35,102 nucleotides of DNA, from the NCBI GenBank assembly GCA_043801445.1, contig JAZDMB010000062.1:1-35102 (forward strand), read 5' to 3'. The position numbers and the translations under genes are program-made. The DNA comes from JAZDFP01 sp043801445. Lineage in GTDB: Bacteria > Planctomycetota > MHYJ01 > JACQXL01. Positions 7,420-14,711 of this stretch are shown piece after piece. Numbering within the stretch: the first letter of the stretch is position 1; each line of letters begins with the position of its first letter. The notes under the pieces were generated by a model. It was not told the origin of the DNA, did no database searches, and saw nothing but the letters and a program-made list of their open reading frames with translations.

Positions 7420-8454
7420 ATGAATAAATTAGTAATAGCGTCAATGGCCCAGAGCGCCGGCAAAACCAGTATCATCACCGGCATCGCAAAGTCGCTCAAT
7501 ATGAAATTGGGATACATCAAACCATTCGGGGAAAGATTGATTTACCACAAGAAAAGATTGTGGGATTATGACTCTGCCTTAATGGTCAATATCTTCGGCT
7601 TGGAAGAACACGCTGAGGATATGACCATCGGATTCGAGTATTCCAAACTCAGGTATATGTATGATGATACCCAGAGAAAGAAAAAACTCCTTGATATGGT
7701 GGCTCATATGGGTAAAGGCAAGGATATATTGTTCGTTGAGGGGGGCAGGGATTTCAAATTCGGCGGCTGTGTCTCTCTTGACCCGATATCAATCGCCAGA
7801 TACATAGAAGGCAAACTCATTTTTGTTATCAGCGGCAATGAAGGCACGGTAATTGACGATGCCAGATTTATCAAGGACCATCTTGACCTGAAGGATATAG
7901 ATTTCGGAGGCGTAATTATCAATAAGGTCAATAATATTGATGACTTCAAGGAAAACCATCTGCCTACCATAACCGAAATGGGCATACCGGTCATCGGTAT
8001 CATTCCTTTTAATGTTGAGTTGACGTATCTCTCGGTGAATTATATCAGCCATCTCTTCTTTGCCAAGGTCATTGCCGGCGAGAAGTCGCTTGACCGGGTC
8101 ATCAAGAATATCTTCGTCGGCGCCAGTTCGGTCGAATCGGTCTTTAAGGATGTCCTGTTCAAGAAAGAGGATAAACTCGTGATTACCAGCGGCGACCGGA
8201 GTGATATGATACTGGCCGCGCTGGAAAGCAATAGCGCCTGTATTATCCTGACTAATAATATCCTGCCGTCGTCAAATATCATCTCCAAAGCCAACGAACG
8301 CAATATCCCGTTATTGCTTATGACTCAGGATACATACCAGATAGCATCGCAGATGGACAATATCGAACCGCTCCTGACCAAAGAAGACAGCAGAAGAATA
8401 GAGATACTGCAAAAACTAATCAAAGATAATCTGGCATTAAAGAAGATGATTTAA
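7420..8454 (+). CDS. BioD-like P-loop protein with DRTGG domain (phosphotransacetylase N-terminal-like)
   Basis: The 344-residue product has an N-terminal dethiobiotin-synthetase-like P-loop domain (ASMAQSAGKTS, 7-17; residues to about 205) and a C-terminal DRTGG domain (about 210-330, with LVITSGDRSDMILAAL and ACIILTNN). The same two domains precede the catalytic domain in long phosphotransacetylases; here that PTA catalytic part is absent. Proteins of this type are often next to acyl-CoA synthetase genes, as here, which suggests a regulatory or nucleotide-sensing role in acetyl-CoA/acetyl-phosphate metabolism (inference). It is not a phosphotransacetylase despite the usual annotation. The start ATG is preceded by TTAGGAGGTAA, one of the strongest ribosome binding sites in the window, and the gene ends just before the 44-bp tandem array. 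Confidence 0.8.
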   Translation: MNKLVIASMAQSAGKTSIITGIAKSLNMKLGYIKPFGERLIYHKKRLWDYDSALMVNIFGLEEHAEDMTIGFEYSKLRYMYDDTQRKKKLLDMVAHMGKGKDILFVEGGRDFKFGGCVSLDPISIARYIEGKLIFVISGNEGTVIDDARFIKDHLDLKDIDFGGVIINKVNNIDDFKENHLPTITEMGIPVIGIIPFNVELTYLSVNYISHLFFAKVIAGEKSLDRVIKNIFVGASSVESVFKDVLFKKEDKLVITSGDRSDMILAALESNSACIILTNNILPSSNIISKANERNIPLLLMTQDTYQIASQMDNIEPLLTKEDSRRIEILQKLIKDNLALKKMI

Positions 8455-8475
8455 TCAAAGATGTCTGAGGTAACT

Positions 8476-8915
8476 CAGCGGATACCATTTACCATCTCAG
8501 GCGATATGGTCGGGTACCTCAGCAGACACCGCCTACTACCTCAGGGGATATGTGTTACCAATCCAGCAGATACCATCTACTATCTCAATAGAGGTAGTCG
8601 GGTAACTCAGCAGATGCCACCTACTACCTCAGGAAAGATGGGTTAACAATCCACCAGATGCCATCTACTGTCTTAAGAGATCTAGTCAGTTACCTCAACA
8701 GATACCGTCTCCTGCCTCAGGGGATATGGGTTAACAATCCAGCAGATGCCGTCTGCTATCTAAGAAGAGATGGTCAGGTGCCTCCACAGATACCGTTTAC
8801 TATCTCAACAGAGGTGGTCAGGTAGCTCAGCGGATACCATCTACTACCCCAGGAGATATGGGCTATCAATCCAGGAGATACCCTCTACTGAGGCGGTAGA
8901 GGGGGTATACCCCCC
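8476..8915. repeat. 44-bp tandem repeat array, ten units with two alternating types
   Basis: Units start at 8476, 8520, 8564, 8608, 8652, 8696, 8740, 8784, 8828 and 8872, exactly 44 bp apart with no indels. All begin like CAGCAGATACCATCTACTA. The second half is of two kinds: type A ending GGGTTAACAATC (units 2, 4, 6; variant in 9) and type B ending GTCAGGTAACT or similar (units 1, 3, 5, 7, 8). They alternate B-A through unit 7, then two B units are adjacent, as if an A unit was lost. The last unit decays into a hairpin. The period is not a multiple of three and stops occur, so it is not a protein repeat. This fills most of the 576-bp gap between the flanking genes. Confidence 0.95.
8879..8914. 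other. Hairpin closing the tandem array
   Basis: TACCCTCTAC (8879-8888) pairs with GTAGAGGGGGTA (8896-8907), and GGGGGTATACCCCC (8901-8914) is a perfect overlapping palindrome. It may act as a transcription stop for the upstream P-loop gene, but no U-run follows. Confidence 0.45.
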
Positions 8916-8952
8916 CCTGCCTGTATAAGGGGTTGATTTATAAGGTGATAGG

Positions 8953-9024
8953 ATGACGGAAACACGAGAATTGACTTGTCCTGAGCCAATAAAGGGCTAT
9001 TTACACACATTATTCTTGGTGTAA
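8953..9024 (+). CDS. Possible 23-codon small ORF
   Basis: TAAGGTGATAGG precedes an ATG that opens 23 codons (starting MTETRELTCPEPIKG) and ends in TAA. A decent ribosome binding site is the only support; there is no recognised family and the spacing is tight. It converges with the cupin gene. Confidence 0.15.
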   Translation: MTETRELTCPEPIKGYLHTLFLV

Positions 9025-9030
9025 TGGGGC

Positions 9031-9366
9031 TTATTCATTCGGAATCAGGCAGAGGAATTTTAAGACGCCATTACCGGTATTTCTGAACTGATGAACCTTA
9101 TCCGGCGGCACATAGACTACATATCCCGCCTTAAAAGGGTTTTTCGTATTCTCAAAAATGAGTTCACCATTGCCTTCCAGAATAAATACTTCGTGTTCAT
9201 TAGGATGGGTATGAAGAGGGGTGTGTCCGTTTTTCTCTATTTCAAATAGCCGCATCGCAAAATTAGGCGCTTCCTTTTGGGAAATCAGCCAGCGCATCGC
9301 GACGCCCGAAGCGCCTTCAACCGGCACCGGCCGCGATTCTATCTCTTTATAATCTTTAACTTTCAT
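9031..9366 (-). CDS. Small single-domain cupin protein
   Basis: The 111-residue product is a cupin_2 beta-barrel. Motif 1 is GHTPLHTHPNEHEVFILEG, giving the metal ligands H-x-H, E and, from motif 2 (GYVVYVPPDKVHQFRNTG), the last histidine. It probably binds a divalent metal; substrate is unknown, and such proteins range from sugar isomerases and dioxygenases to ligand sensors. An in-frame GTG at 9399 lies inside a CACAGATTA repeat; the ATG at 9366 has GGAAAGGAA at a good distance and is the likely start. It stands alone between the tandem array and an inverted-repeat-bounded gap. Confidence 0.85.
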   Translation of the reverse strand: MKVKDYKEIESRPVPVEGASGVAMRWLISQKEAPNFAMRLFEIEKNGHTPLHTHPNEHEVFILEGNGELIFENTKNPFKAGYVVYVPPDKVHQFRNTGNGVLKFLCLIPNE

Positions 9367-9392
9367 AGATAATTCCTTTCCTATTTTAAAAT

Positions 9393-9578
9393 CAGCCACA
9401 GATTACACAGATTTAATTTAATCAGTGAAAGATAGTAAGCAGATTGAACGGATAAGATAGATTAAACGGATAATCAGTTAAATCTGCTAAATAAGTTTAC
9501 TCTTTAATTAAAATTAATCAGTAAAATTCGGACCTAAATATAAATTACATCGATTTAAATCTGTGAAATCTGTGGCTG
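9393..9578. repeat. 186-bp intergenic block bounded by inverted CACAGATTA repeats
   Basis: CAGCCACAGATTACACAGAT at 9393-9412, extended by TTAA, is matched in inverse at 9554-9578 with about one mismatch over 24 bases. The interior is AT-rich, contains further AGATTGAACGGATAA/AGATTAAACGGATAA direct repeats, and has no coding potential that I can see. The layout is like a miniature inverted-repeat element. Confidence 0.6.
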
Positions 9579-9581
9579 GTT

Positions 9582-12500
9582 TTATTTTCGTATTTCTTTA
9601 TACCCCGGGTCATTGCGCAGCCACGCTAAATCAGGGTCATTATCCATCCAGTATAAATCGCTCCAACCATATTCAAGGGATTTTTTGACTGCTTCCAATC
9701 CCTCGTTAATCTGACCAGCCAAAGAATACGCGCAGGCAAGGTTATACCAGATATTCGCATCATCAGGATTAAGATTAAGCGCTTCCTTATACGATTCTAT
9801 CGCTTTTGGATAGTTGCCTTCCTTAGAATATCGTTCTCCTTCACCAACATAGTCCGGACCAACAGTAAATGACCCATAACTGATTTTCGGTTCAGGCATT
9901 GCCGAGCCCGTAGAAGTTATAGGCTGGGCAGACAGTCCCGCCTGACCAGATATCCAGTCGGGCAGGCCCGCAAAAGCTGATTCTATCAAATTATCAATAG
10001 CCATATTATAGCCCTCATCCCAGATTAATATCTTTCCTTCTTTGCTGATAAGCAGAGTCGATGGCAGGCACTCATTTTTATTCTTTTCAAATTCCGGTAT
10101 AAATTGTTTAACGACCTCATTCGTGGAATCAAGCAGAATCGGTAACTGGACTGATTTCAGGCGGTTATCGGATAGGAATTTGGTTTTACCTTCTTTGTCA
10201 ACATAAACGGTAAGTATCAGCGCATTAATCCCTTTTGCCTTCTCTTTTGTTTGCTCAATCAAAGGTAACATCCTGATAGACGGTTCATTATCTAAAGAGA
10301 AGAATGTCAAGAGCACCGGATTAGTTTTTAGTATGTTTTTGAGATTATAAATATTACCGTCCAGGTCCTGTAGTTCAAACGAAGGAATCTCCTTTAATCG
10401 GCGAACTACTCTCTCATTCTCAGGTAGGGCATTCAATGGAATGTCTAAAGGCAAATCTATAGTGATACCCTGATCGGAAGAGAAGTTGAGTTGTTTGCAA
10501 TATACCATTGCATCGCCATTGGCATTTCTGACACCGGCGGTAATCAGATATTGTCCCGGCTCTAAAACAACCCATTTCCCGTAACGTTTTACAGTTGACC
10601 AGTCTAAAAACTGCCAATAACCATTCTGGAATCTACTAACGGCTACTTTTTCCCAGGGATTGGAATCCACCAATCCTTTTCTGATGATATTAAGTTTCAA
10701 GCCGCCGGGTTTAACCGAATACTTCAACTGGGTTTGTTCATCGCGCTGGGGATTAGCGAAATTCTTGATATCGTGCGGATATAGAGGCAACCATGAAGTG
10801 TCATTATAAAATTCCACCCAGTCATTCTGAACTTTTGCCGGGATTGATAATGCGCGCAGGGCAGCCGCGGTAAATACCGCAACGGCATACTTATTACCCT
10901 GTTTACTGCGAAAGGTATCTAATGGGCCGGTTAAGTTGGAGAAGTAATTACCTAAATCATCTCTTGGTTTTATATTTTGCCGGACCCAATTATTTATAGC
11001 GCGTGCAGTTTCGGTAACGCTATCTTGCATTAATGGGATAAAAGCTTCATAGAGTTCCTTACGCCAGGTGCTAAGATGAACATCCTGAAAGGTCGGGACT
11101 AAAACGTAAGGTCTATAAGTGTCATCTGATGTCTGCCATTTGGCTTTTTGCCGGGCAATCGTGCTGTAATTAACGTGTTCTAACAGGAATTCCTTGGTTA
11201 CCTCAAGCGATTCCAGATGAACAAGTTGCGTAATCAGATAAAACAAATCCGCTCTTTGCTCAGGCGCAATTTCTAATATAGCATCGGCAATCTGATGCCA
11301 GTTGCCGCTTGCTGATTTGAGTTTCTGGACAATAGCCGCCGATTCTTTCGACTTATTTATCAGTTCCATAAGACTGCTATTCGTTTCAGTTATAAACTCT
11401 TCCAAGTCATATATTTCCGGCGGAGGTTGTCTGGTCGGGGTGATGGGAGTCATATAGGTGGGGACGATATTGGGTATCTGAAAGCTCATTTTTGCCTGTT
11501 CCAGTGAAGGATATCGAAGGAATAGAAAACCATCAGGGGCAATATCGTTTGCCAATGTCATGGTAATATCCAAAGTTTTATCAGGTTCGGTCTTGACTAC
11601 CTGCCAGACACAAAAATTATCTTTACCTGATGAGAGAAAATATTCGCCTATCCCTGTAATAAATTCAGCTATTCCTTCCGAATTGGTCGTCTTGCTGGCA
11701 AAAGGACGAAAACTGCCCCAGTTAAAAACCGAGAAGACAACATTCATACCCGTAATGGTTTTCCCTTCCTGAGAAACGACTTTAACATTTACCTTACAGG
11801 TCTTAGAGTAGTTCGGGGTTGAATTAATAATAGAGGAATTGCCTGAAGTTTTATATATTAATTCAGACTTGGGCTGTCCGATAGCAGCTGAATATACTGC
11901 CGCGGCTCGTTTAGATGGATGTTCAAACCATGGCGCCACACTTGGCTCGCAGCCACCAATAGGTTTCCAGCCCGCCTGACCGGGTATCCCGTCGGGCAGG
12001 TAACCGTCAATCCAGACCTCTACCCAGGCATGATTATTATCGCAGATTGCCCAGTATGGCGTCCAGGCAGAACGGCAGGGGACGCCAACCGAACGTGCTG
12101 CGGCCATATAGACAATCATCATTTCCTCACACCTGCCATAACCGGATTTCAAAGTTTCAATAGGTCCCTGGTCACGGGCTTCTGTAGGGACAAACCTGAC
12201 CCGTTTTTTCCCGTCGGCTTTAGCAGAACCTAACCAAAGGTTAACCTGATAAACCACATCGGTTAAATTATCAAGTTGGGAAACGATGGGGTCAAGCTGT
12301 TCATAAAAATATTTGCGGTATGCTTCTATCGGTTCCTGGGCACAGCGATACGGTAAAACATAATGCAGGAATATTTCCTCAGGCATGTTTTTCATCCATG
12401 GATATTTATTCTTGGCCAGATAAGCATACTTGATATGCTCCAGCAGAACATCGGATTTTATGGCAACCAAATCAGGATAGGGCATTGTGGAAATGATAAA

Positions 12501-12722
12501 GGCCAAACCATCACGCATCTCCGGGGTGGCTGATTTCATTGCCGATATAAGTTGCTCCTTATTGTCGCCGGCTAAATTTAAGGCTGATTCAAACTCCTTT
12601 TGATATTCTTTGCTTACACCCAGCTCTTGCGCGTAAGGGCTGGGTTGCTTTATCAGCGTCTTGCCACAACCAACAAGAATAAGAATAAATAACAGACTAA
12701 TTAAATATTTTTGTTTATTCAT
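9582..12722 (-). CDS. Large lipoprotein: transglutaminase-like domain, degenerate second copy, redoxin fold, TPR
   Basis: A 1046-residue envelope protein of unknown substrate. Start is placed at 12722, giving the lipoprotein signal MNKQKYLISLLFILILVGC with lipobox Cys19; the longer frame starts at a GTG inside a repeat. Residues about 150-280 are a transglutaminase-like core with C198 (GYGRCEEM) and H231 (NNHAWVEVWID). About 310-395 is a beta-sandwich like carboxypeptidase regulatory domains. A second transglutaminase-like region (about 580-680) has the fold signature ALRALSIPAKV but lacks the cysteine. About 790-925 is a TlpA/AhpC-like redoxin fold (IPSFELQDLDGNIYNL) in which the CXXC is missing. 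Two TPRs lie near the C-terminus. Two 30-bp palindromic elements sit in frame and encode LPDGIPGQAG (right after H231, in a loop) and LPDWISGQAG. Not obviously in an operon. Confidence 0.8.
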   Translation of the reverse strand: MNKQKYLISLLFILILVGCGKTLIKQPSPYAQELGVSKEYQKEFESALNLAGDNKEQLISAMKSATPEMRDGLAFIISTMPYPDLVAIKSDVLLEHIKYAYLAKNKYPWMKNMPEEIFLHYVLPYRCAQEPIEAYRKYFYEQLDPIVSQLDNLTDVVYQVNLWLGSAKADGKKRVRFVPTEARDQGPIETLKSGYGRCEEMMIVYMAAARSVGVPCRSAWTPYWAICDNNHAWVEVWIDGYLPDGIPGQAGWKPIGGCEPSVAPWFEHPSKRAAAVYSAAIGQPKSELIYKTSGNSSIINSTPNYSKTCKVNVKVVSQEGKTITGMNVVFSVFNWGSFRPFASKTTNSEGIAEFITGIGEYFLSSGKDNFCVWQVVKTEPDKTLDITMTLANDIAPDGFLFLRYPSLEQAKMSFQIPNIVPTYMTPITPTRQPPPEIYDLEEFITETNSSLMELINKSKESAAIVQKLKSASGNWHQIADAILEIAPEQRADLFYLITQLVHLESLEVTKEFLLEHVNYSTIARQKAKWQTSDDTYRPYVLVPTFQDVHLSTWRKELYEAFIPLMQDSVTETARAINNWVRQNIKPRDDLGNYFSNLTGPLDTFRSKQGNKYAVAVFTAAALRALSIPAKVQNDWVEFYNDTSWLPLYPHDIKNFANPQRDEQTQLKYSVKPGGLKLNIIRKGLVDSNPWEKVAVSRFQNGYWQFLDWSTVKRYGKWVVLEPGQYLITAGVRNANGDAMVYCKQLNFSSDQGITIDLPLDIPLNALPENERVVRRLKEIPSFELQDLDGNIYNLKNILKTNPVLLTFFSLDNEPSIRMLPLIEQTKEKAKGINALILTVYVDKEGKTKFLSDNRLKSVQLPILLDSTNEVVKQFIPEFEKNKNECLPSTLLISKEGKILIWDEGYNMAIDNLIESAFAGLPDWISGQAGLSAQPITSTGSAMPEPKISYGSFTVGPDYVGEGERYSKEGNYPKAIESYKEALNLNPDDANIWYNLACAYSLAGQINEGLEAVKKSLEYGWSDLYWMDNDPDLAWLRNDPGYKEIRK
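9937..9966. repeat. 30-bp palindromic element in coding sequence, copy 1
   Basis: An imperfect palindrome with ends CCCGCCTGACC and GTCGGGCAGG and a central GATATC. It is identical at 27 of 30 positions to 11971-12000, in the same reading frame of the same gene, and encodes LPDWISGQAG between the redoxin-like and TPR regions. Confidence 0.8.
11971..12000. repeat. 30-bp palindromic element in coding sequence, copy 2
   Basis: Same element as 9937-9966 with three substitutions, 2034 bp (678 codons) away. It encodes LPDGIPGQAG between WIDG and GWKPIGGCEP of the transglutaminase-like core, a place where related proteins are expected to have a tight turn. Confidence 0.8.
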
Positions 12723-12735
12723 AAAAAGAAAATTA

Positions 12736-12952
12736 GCCACTGAGACATTGAGTTCACAGAGAAATACGGTTTATTTTTAAGGAGTCCATGAAAACAGGAA
12801 GTTTATTTATCGTCCGACGCCATAGTCAATGGCTCGTCCTTCGTAGTCTTCAGGCTACTTCGGAGGGCGAAGTAGGGCTATGGACGACGGCGTCTTGGAT
12901 TCATGATTTCCTTATAATTATTCCGGCTCAGTGTTCTCTGTGCCTCTGTGGC
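12736..12952. repeat. TTATAAGGA palindromic element, copy C, with nested insertion
   Basis: Outer arms GCCACTGAGACATTGAGTTC (12736-12755) and TGCCTCTGTGGC (12941-12952) are inverted. Core arms TTTAAGGAGTCCATGAAAAC and GATTCATGATTTCCTTATAA face each other. About 84 bp of foreign palindrome (12811-12894) lies inside. The element separates the large lipoprotein gene from the ferredoxin gene and fills the gap. Confidence 0.7.
12811..12894. repeat. Nested hairpin element inside copy C
   Basis: GACGCCATAG (12816-12825) is complementary, with a small bulge, to CTATGGACGACGGCGTC (12878-12894). Inside, CTACTTCG (12855-12862) and CGAAGTAG (12868-12875) form a perfect 8-bp stem with loop GAGGG. The element family differs from those at 7283 and 2574. 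Confidence 0.65.
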
Positions 12953-12963
12953 GAAAATGTTGA

Positions 12964-13413
12964 TTATAAAAGTACTAATTTCTTTGCAAGATTCTTACGG
13001 CGTTCCGCTAACTCCAGAGTTTCTTCTTCATATCTGATGGCATTAGTCGAACAGACCTTGACACATTTAGGGTCACCGGAACACAAATCGCACTTGACAA
13101 TATCGTTATGAAGAACCGTAATAGCCGAATATGGGCAAATCGTGGCACAAAAGCGGCATTTAATACATTTGGTGGAATCATATTTTACAACACCGTTCTC
13201 CCGTGAATATGCGTTTTGGGGGCAGAACTTCAGGCAGAGAGCATCTTCGCACTGCATGCAAATTAACGGGTATTCCAGACGTTCAAACTCATCGCGCACG
13301 ACGCTTATTGCCGCTTTCTTAGGATTGCATTCTCCGAATTTACTCAATGAACAAGCCAGCGAGCATTCCCGGCAGCCCGTGCATAATTCGGGATATAAAT
13401 ATAAGTATTTCAT
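12964..13413 (-). CDS. Ferredoxin-type protein with four [4Fe-4S] cluster motifs (HycB/CooF-like)
   Basis: A 149-residue electron carrier. Cysteines at 11, 14, 17, 21; 52, 55, 60, 64; 83, 86, 89, 93; and 108, 111, 117, 121 fit four [4Fe-4S] clusters in the pattern of HycB/CooF-type subunits, which pass electrons to and from hydrogenases, aldehyde oxidoreductases and similar enzymes. A basic helical tail (about 132-149) follows. Its ATG overlaps the TGA of mnmA (ATGA), so the two are translationally coupled. No catalytic partner lies next to it; a link to sulfur transfer in tRNA thiolation or to the ferredoxin oxidoreductase elsewhere in the window is possible but inferred. Confidence 0.85.
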   Translation of the reverse strand: MKYLYLYPELCTGCRECSLACSLSKFGECNPKKAAISVVRDEFERLEYPLICMQCEDALCLKFCPQNAYSRENGVVKYDSTKCIKCRFCATICPYSAITVLHNDIVKCDLCSGDPKCVKVCSTNAIRYEEETLELAERRKNLAKKLVLL

Positions 13414-14513
13414 TTTACTTTATACTTTTCACTTATTACTTCTTTAATCCATCCGCCACCCAGGACAGTATCTCTCCGATAAAATACTGCGGCCTGGCCC
13501 GGCGTAATCGCCCATTGAGGTTCATGGAAATTAACCTCAACTTGATTGTTAGTCAAAATGCTTATTTTAGCTTTAACCTGTTTATGTAGATACCTAATTT
13601 TTACTTCCGCTTCAAGAGTTTTAGATAATTTTTTATCATCCGGGAAATTTATCCGGTTGACTTCATCCGCCAAAAATGTGGTATGATAACCATCTTCTTT
13701 AGGACCTAAAATGACGGTGTTAGTTTCCGGAATAATTTGGGTGACATATGCCGGTTTACCCAACGCAATTCCTAATCCGTGTCTTTGTCCAAGGGTGAAT
13801 AATTGATAGCCTTGATGCTGCCCGAGAATCCGGCCGTTGATATCTTTTACATTTCCTTCTTTAAGACGGTTCGGCATACGCGCTTTTATTAAAACCCGAT
13901 AATCATTACCGGGCACAAAACATATTTCCTGGCTCTCAGCTTTATCTTTAACCGGCAAATTTATTTTATGGGCTATTTGACGCACTTCTGATTTGGTTAA
14001 TTCGCCTAATGGAAATAATATTCTGGATAGTTGCTGTTGTGTCAAAGTGAAAAGGACATAGGACTGGTCTTTAGTTTTATCTAATCCTTTCTTTAATAAG
14101 TAGTGTTTTCTTTTAGTAATAATTCTTGCATAATGGCCGGTGGCAATGAAATCCGCATCCAATTTATCAGCGTATTCCATTAGTTTCCCGAATTTGAGAT
14201 ACTGGTTACATCTGATACAGGGATTAGGTGTCCGGCCGGCATCGTATTCCGAGCAGAAATACTTTATTATCTGCTCGAATTCAGTCTTAAAATCAAGGAT
14301 GGAGAATTTGATATCCAATAAATCAGCGACTTTTCTGGCATCCTTGGCATCGTATGCGCTGCAGCATGCCTTTCGTTTAGGCGCCATTTTCTCCAGGCAG
14401 GTGCCTAAACTCATAAAAAGGCCGATGACTTCAAATCCTTGTTTCTTTAACAGATAGGCGGCAACGCTGGAATCCACTCCGCCGCTCATCGCTACAACTA
14501 CTCGTTTTTTCAT
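13410..14513 (-). CDS. mnmA: tRNA-specific 2-thiouridylase MnmA
   Basis: Makes 2-thiouridine at the wobble position of tRNAs for Lys, Glu and Gln, using ATP to adenylate the base and a relayed persulfide. The 367-residue product has the PP-loop AMSGGVDSS (8-16), the catalytic cysteine C102 in NPCIRCNQYLKFG, ATGHYARI, and the second conserved cysteine in SQEICFVP, then the C-terminal beta-barrel (FTLGQRHGLGIALG, and QAAVFY near the end). Length is typical. Extra cysteines occur at C50/C51 and at C99, where E. coli MnmA has Asp. The gene overlaps the downstream ferredoxin by 4 nt. The upstream region carries repeats and no clear promoter. Confidence 0.95.
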   Translation of the reverse strand: MKKRVVVAMSGGVDSSVAAYLLKKQGFEVIGLFMSLGTCLEKMAPKRKACCSAYDAKDARKVADLLDIKFSILDFKTEFEQIIKYFCSEYDAGRTPNPCIRCNQYLKFGKLMEYADKLDADFIATGHYARIITKRKHYLLKKGLDKTKDQSYVLFTLTQQQLSRILFPLGELTKSEVRQIAHKINLPVKDKAESQEICFVPGNDYRVLIKARMPNRLKEGNVKDINGRILGQHQGYQLFTLGQRHGLGIALGKPAYVTQIIPETNTVILGPKEDGYHTTFLADEVNRINFPDDKKLSKTLEAEVKIRYLHKQVKAKISILTNNQVEVNFHEPQWAITPGQAAVFYRRDTVLGGGWIKEVISEKYKVK

Positions 14514-14524
14514 AAATATTACTC

Positions 14525-14557
14525 AAACCACAGATTAACACAGATTAGCACTGATTA
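14525..14557. repeat. CACAGATTA-type intergenic repeat
   Basis: CCACAGATTAACACAGATTA followed by a further degenerate copy. It lies in the divergent gap between mnmA and the esterase gene and could overlap their promoters. Confidence 0.6.
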
Positions 14558-14614
14558 CAAGTTTTATAAATATCTGTCATTTTGTATTTATCTGTGTGCA
14601 TCTATGGTTGTCAT

Positions 14615-14638
14615 GCCAAAGGCAGATCCGCCTTTGGC
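14615..14638. repeat. 24-bp palindromic element, intergenic copy
   Basis: GCCAAAGGC (14615-14623), loop AGATCC, GCCTTTGGC (14630-14638): a perfect 9-bp stem. Same length and layout as the in-frame element at 2574-2597. Confidence 0.75.
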
Positions 14639-14711
14639 GGACAATATTTTATGCCAAAATGATTGATAGATAAGTAATTTAAAATTATCTTCTTTGTAAA
14701 AGATAGAAAAC

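Noticed and set aside
7420..8454. Phosphotransacetylase (Pta)
   Set aside because: Only the BioD-like and DRTGG parts are present; the catalytic PTA domain is missing and the gene ends cleanly.
8461..8646. 61-codon open frame over the tandem array
   Set aside because: The 44-bp period shifts the frame in every unit, no ribosome binding site precedes it, and it ends at random in unit 4.
8476..8915. CRISPR array
   Set aside because: The 44-bp units run without unique spacers; both halves of each unit recur through the array, and no cas gene is near.
9367..9399. N-terminal extension of the cupin from GTG 9399
   Set aside because: The extension is encoded by a CACAGATTA repeat end and the ribosome binding site; ATG 9366 has ideal spacing.
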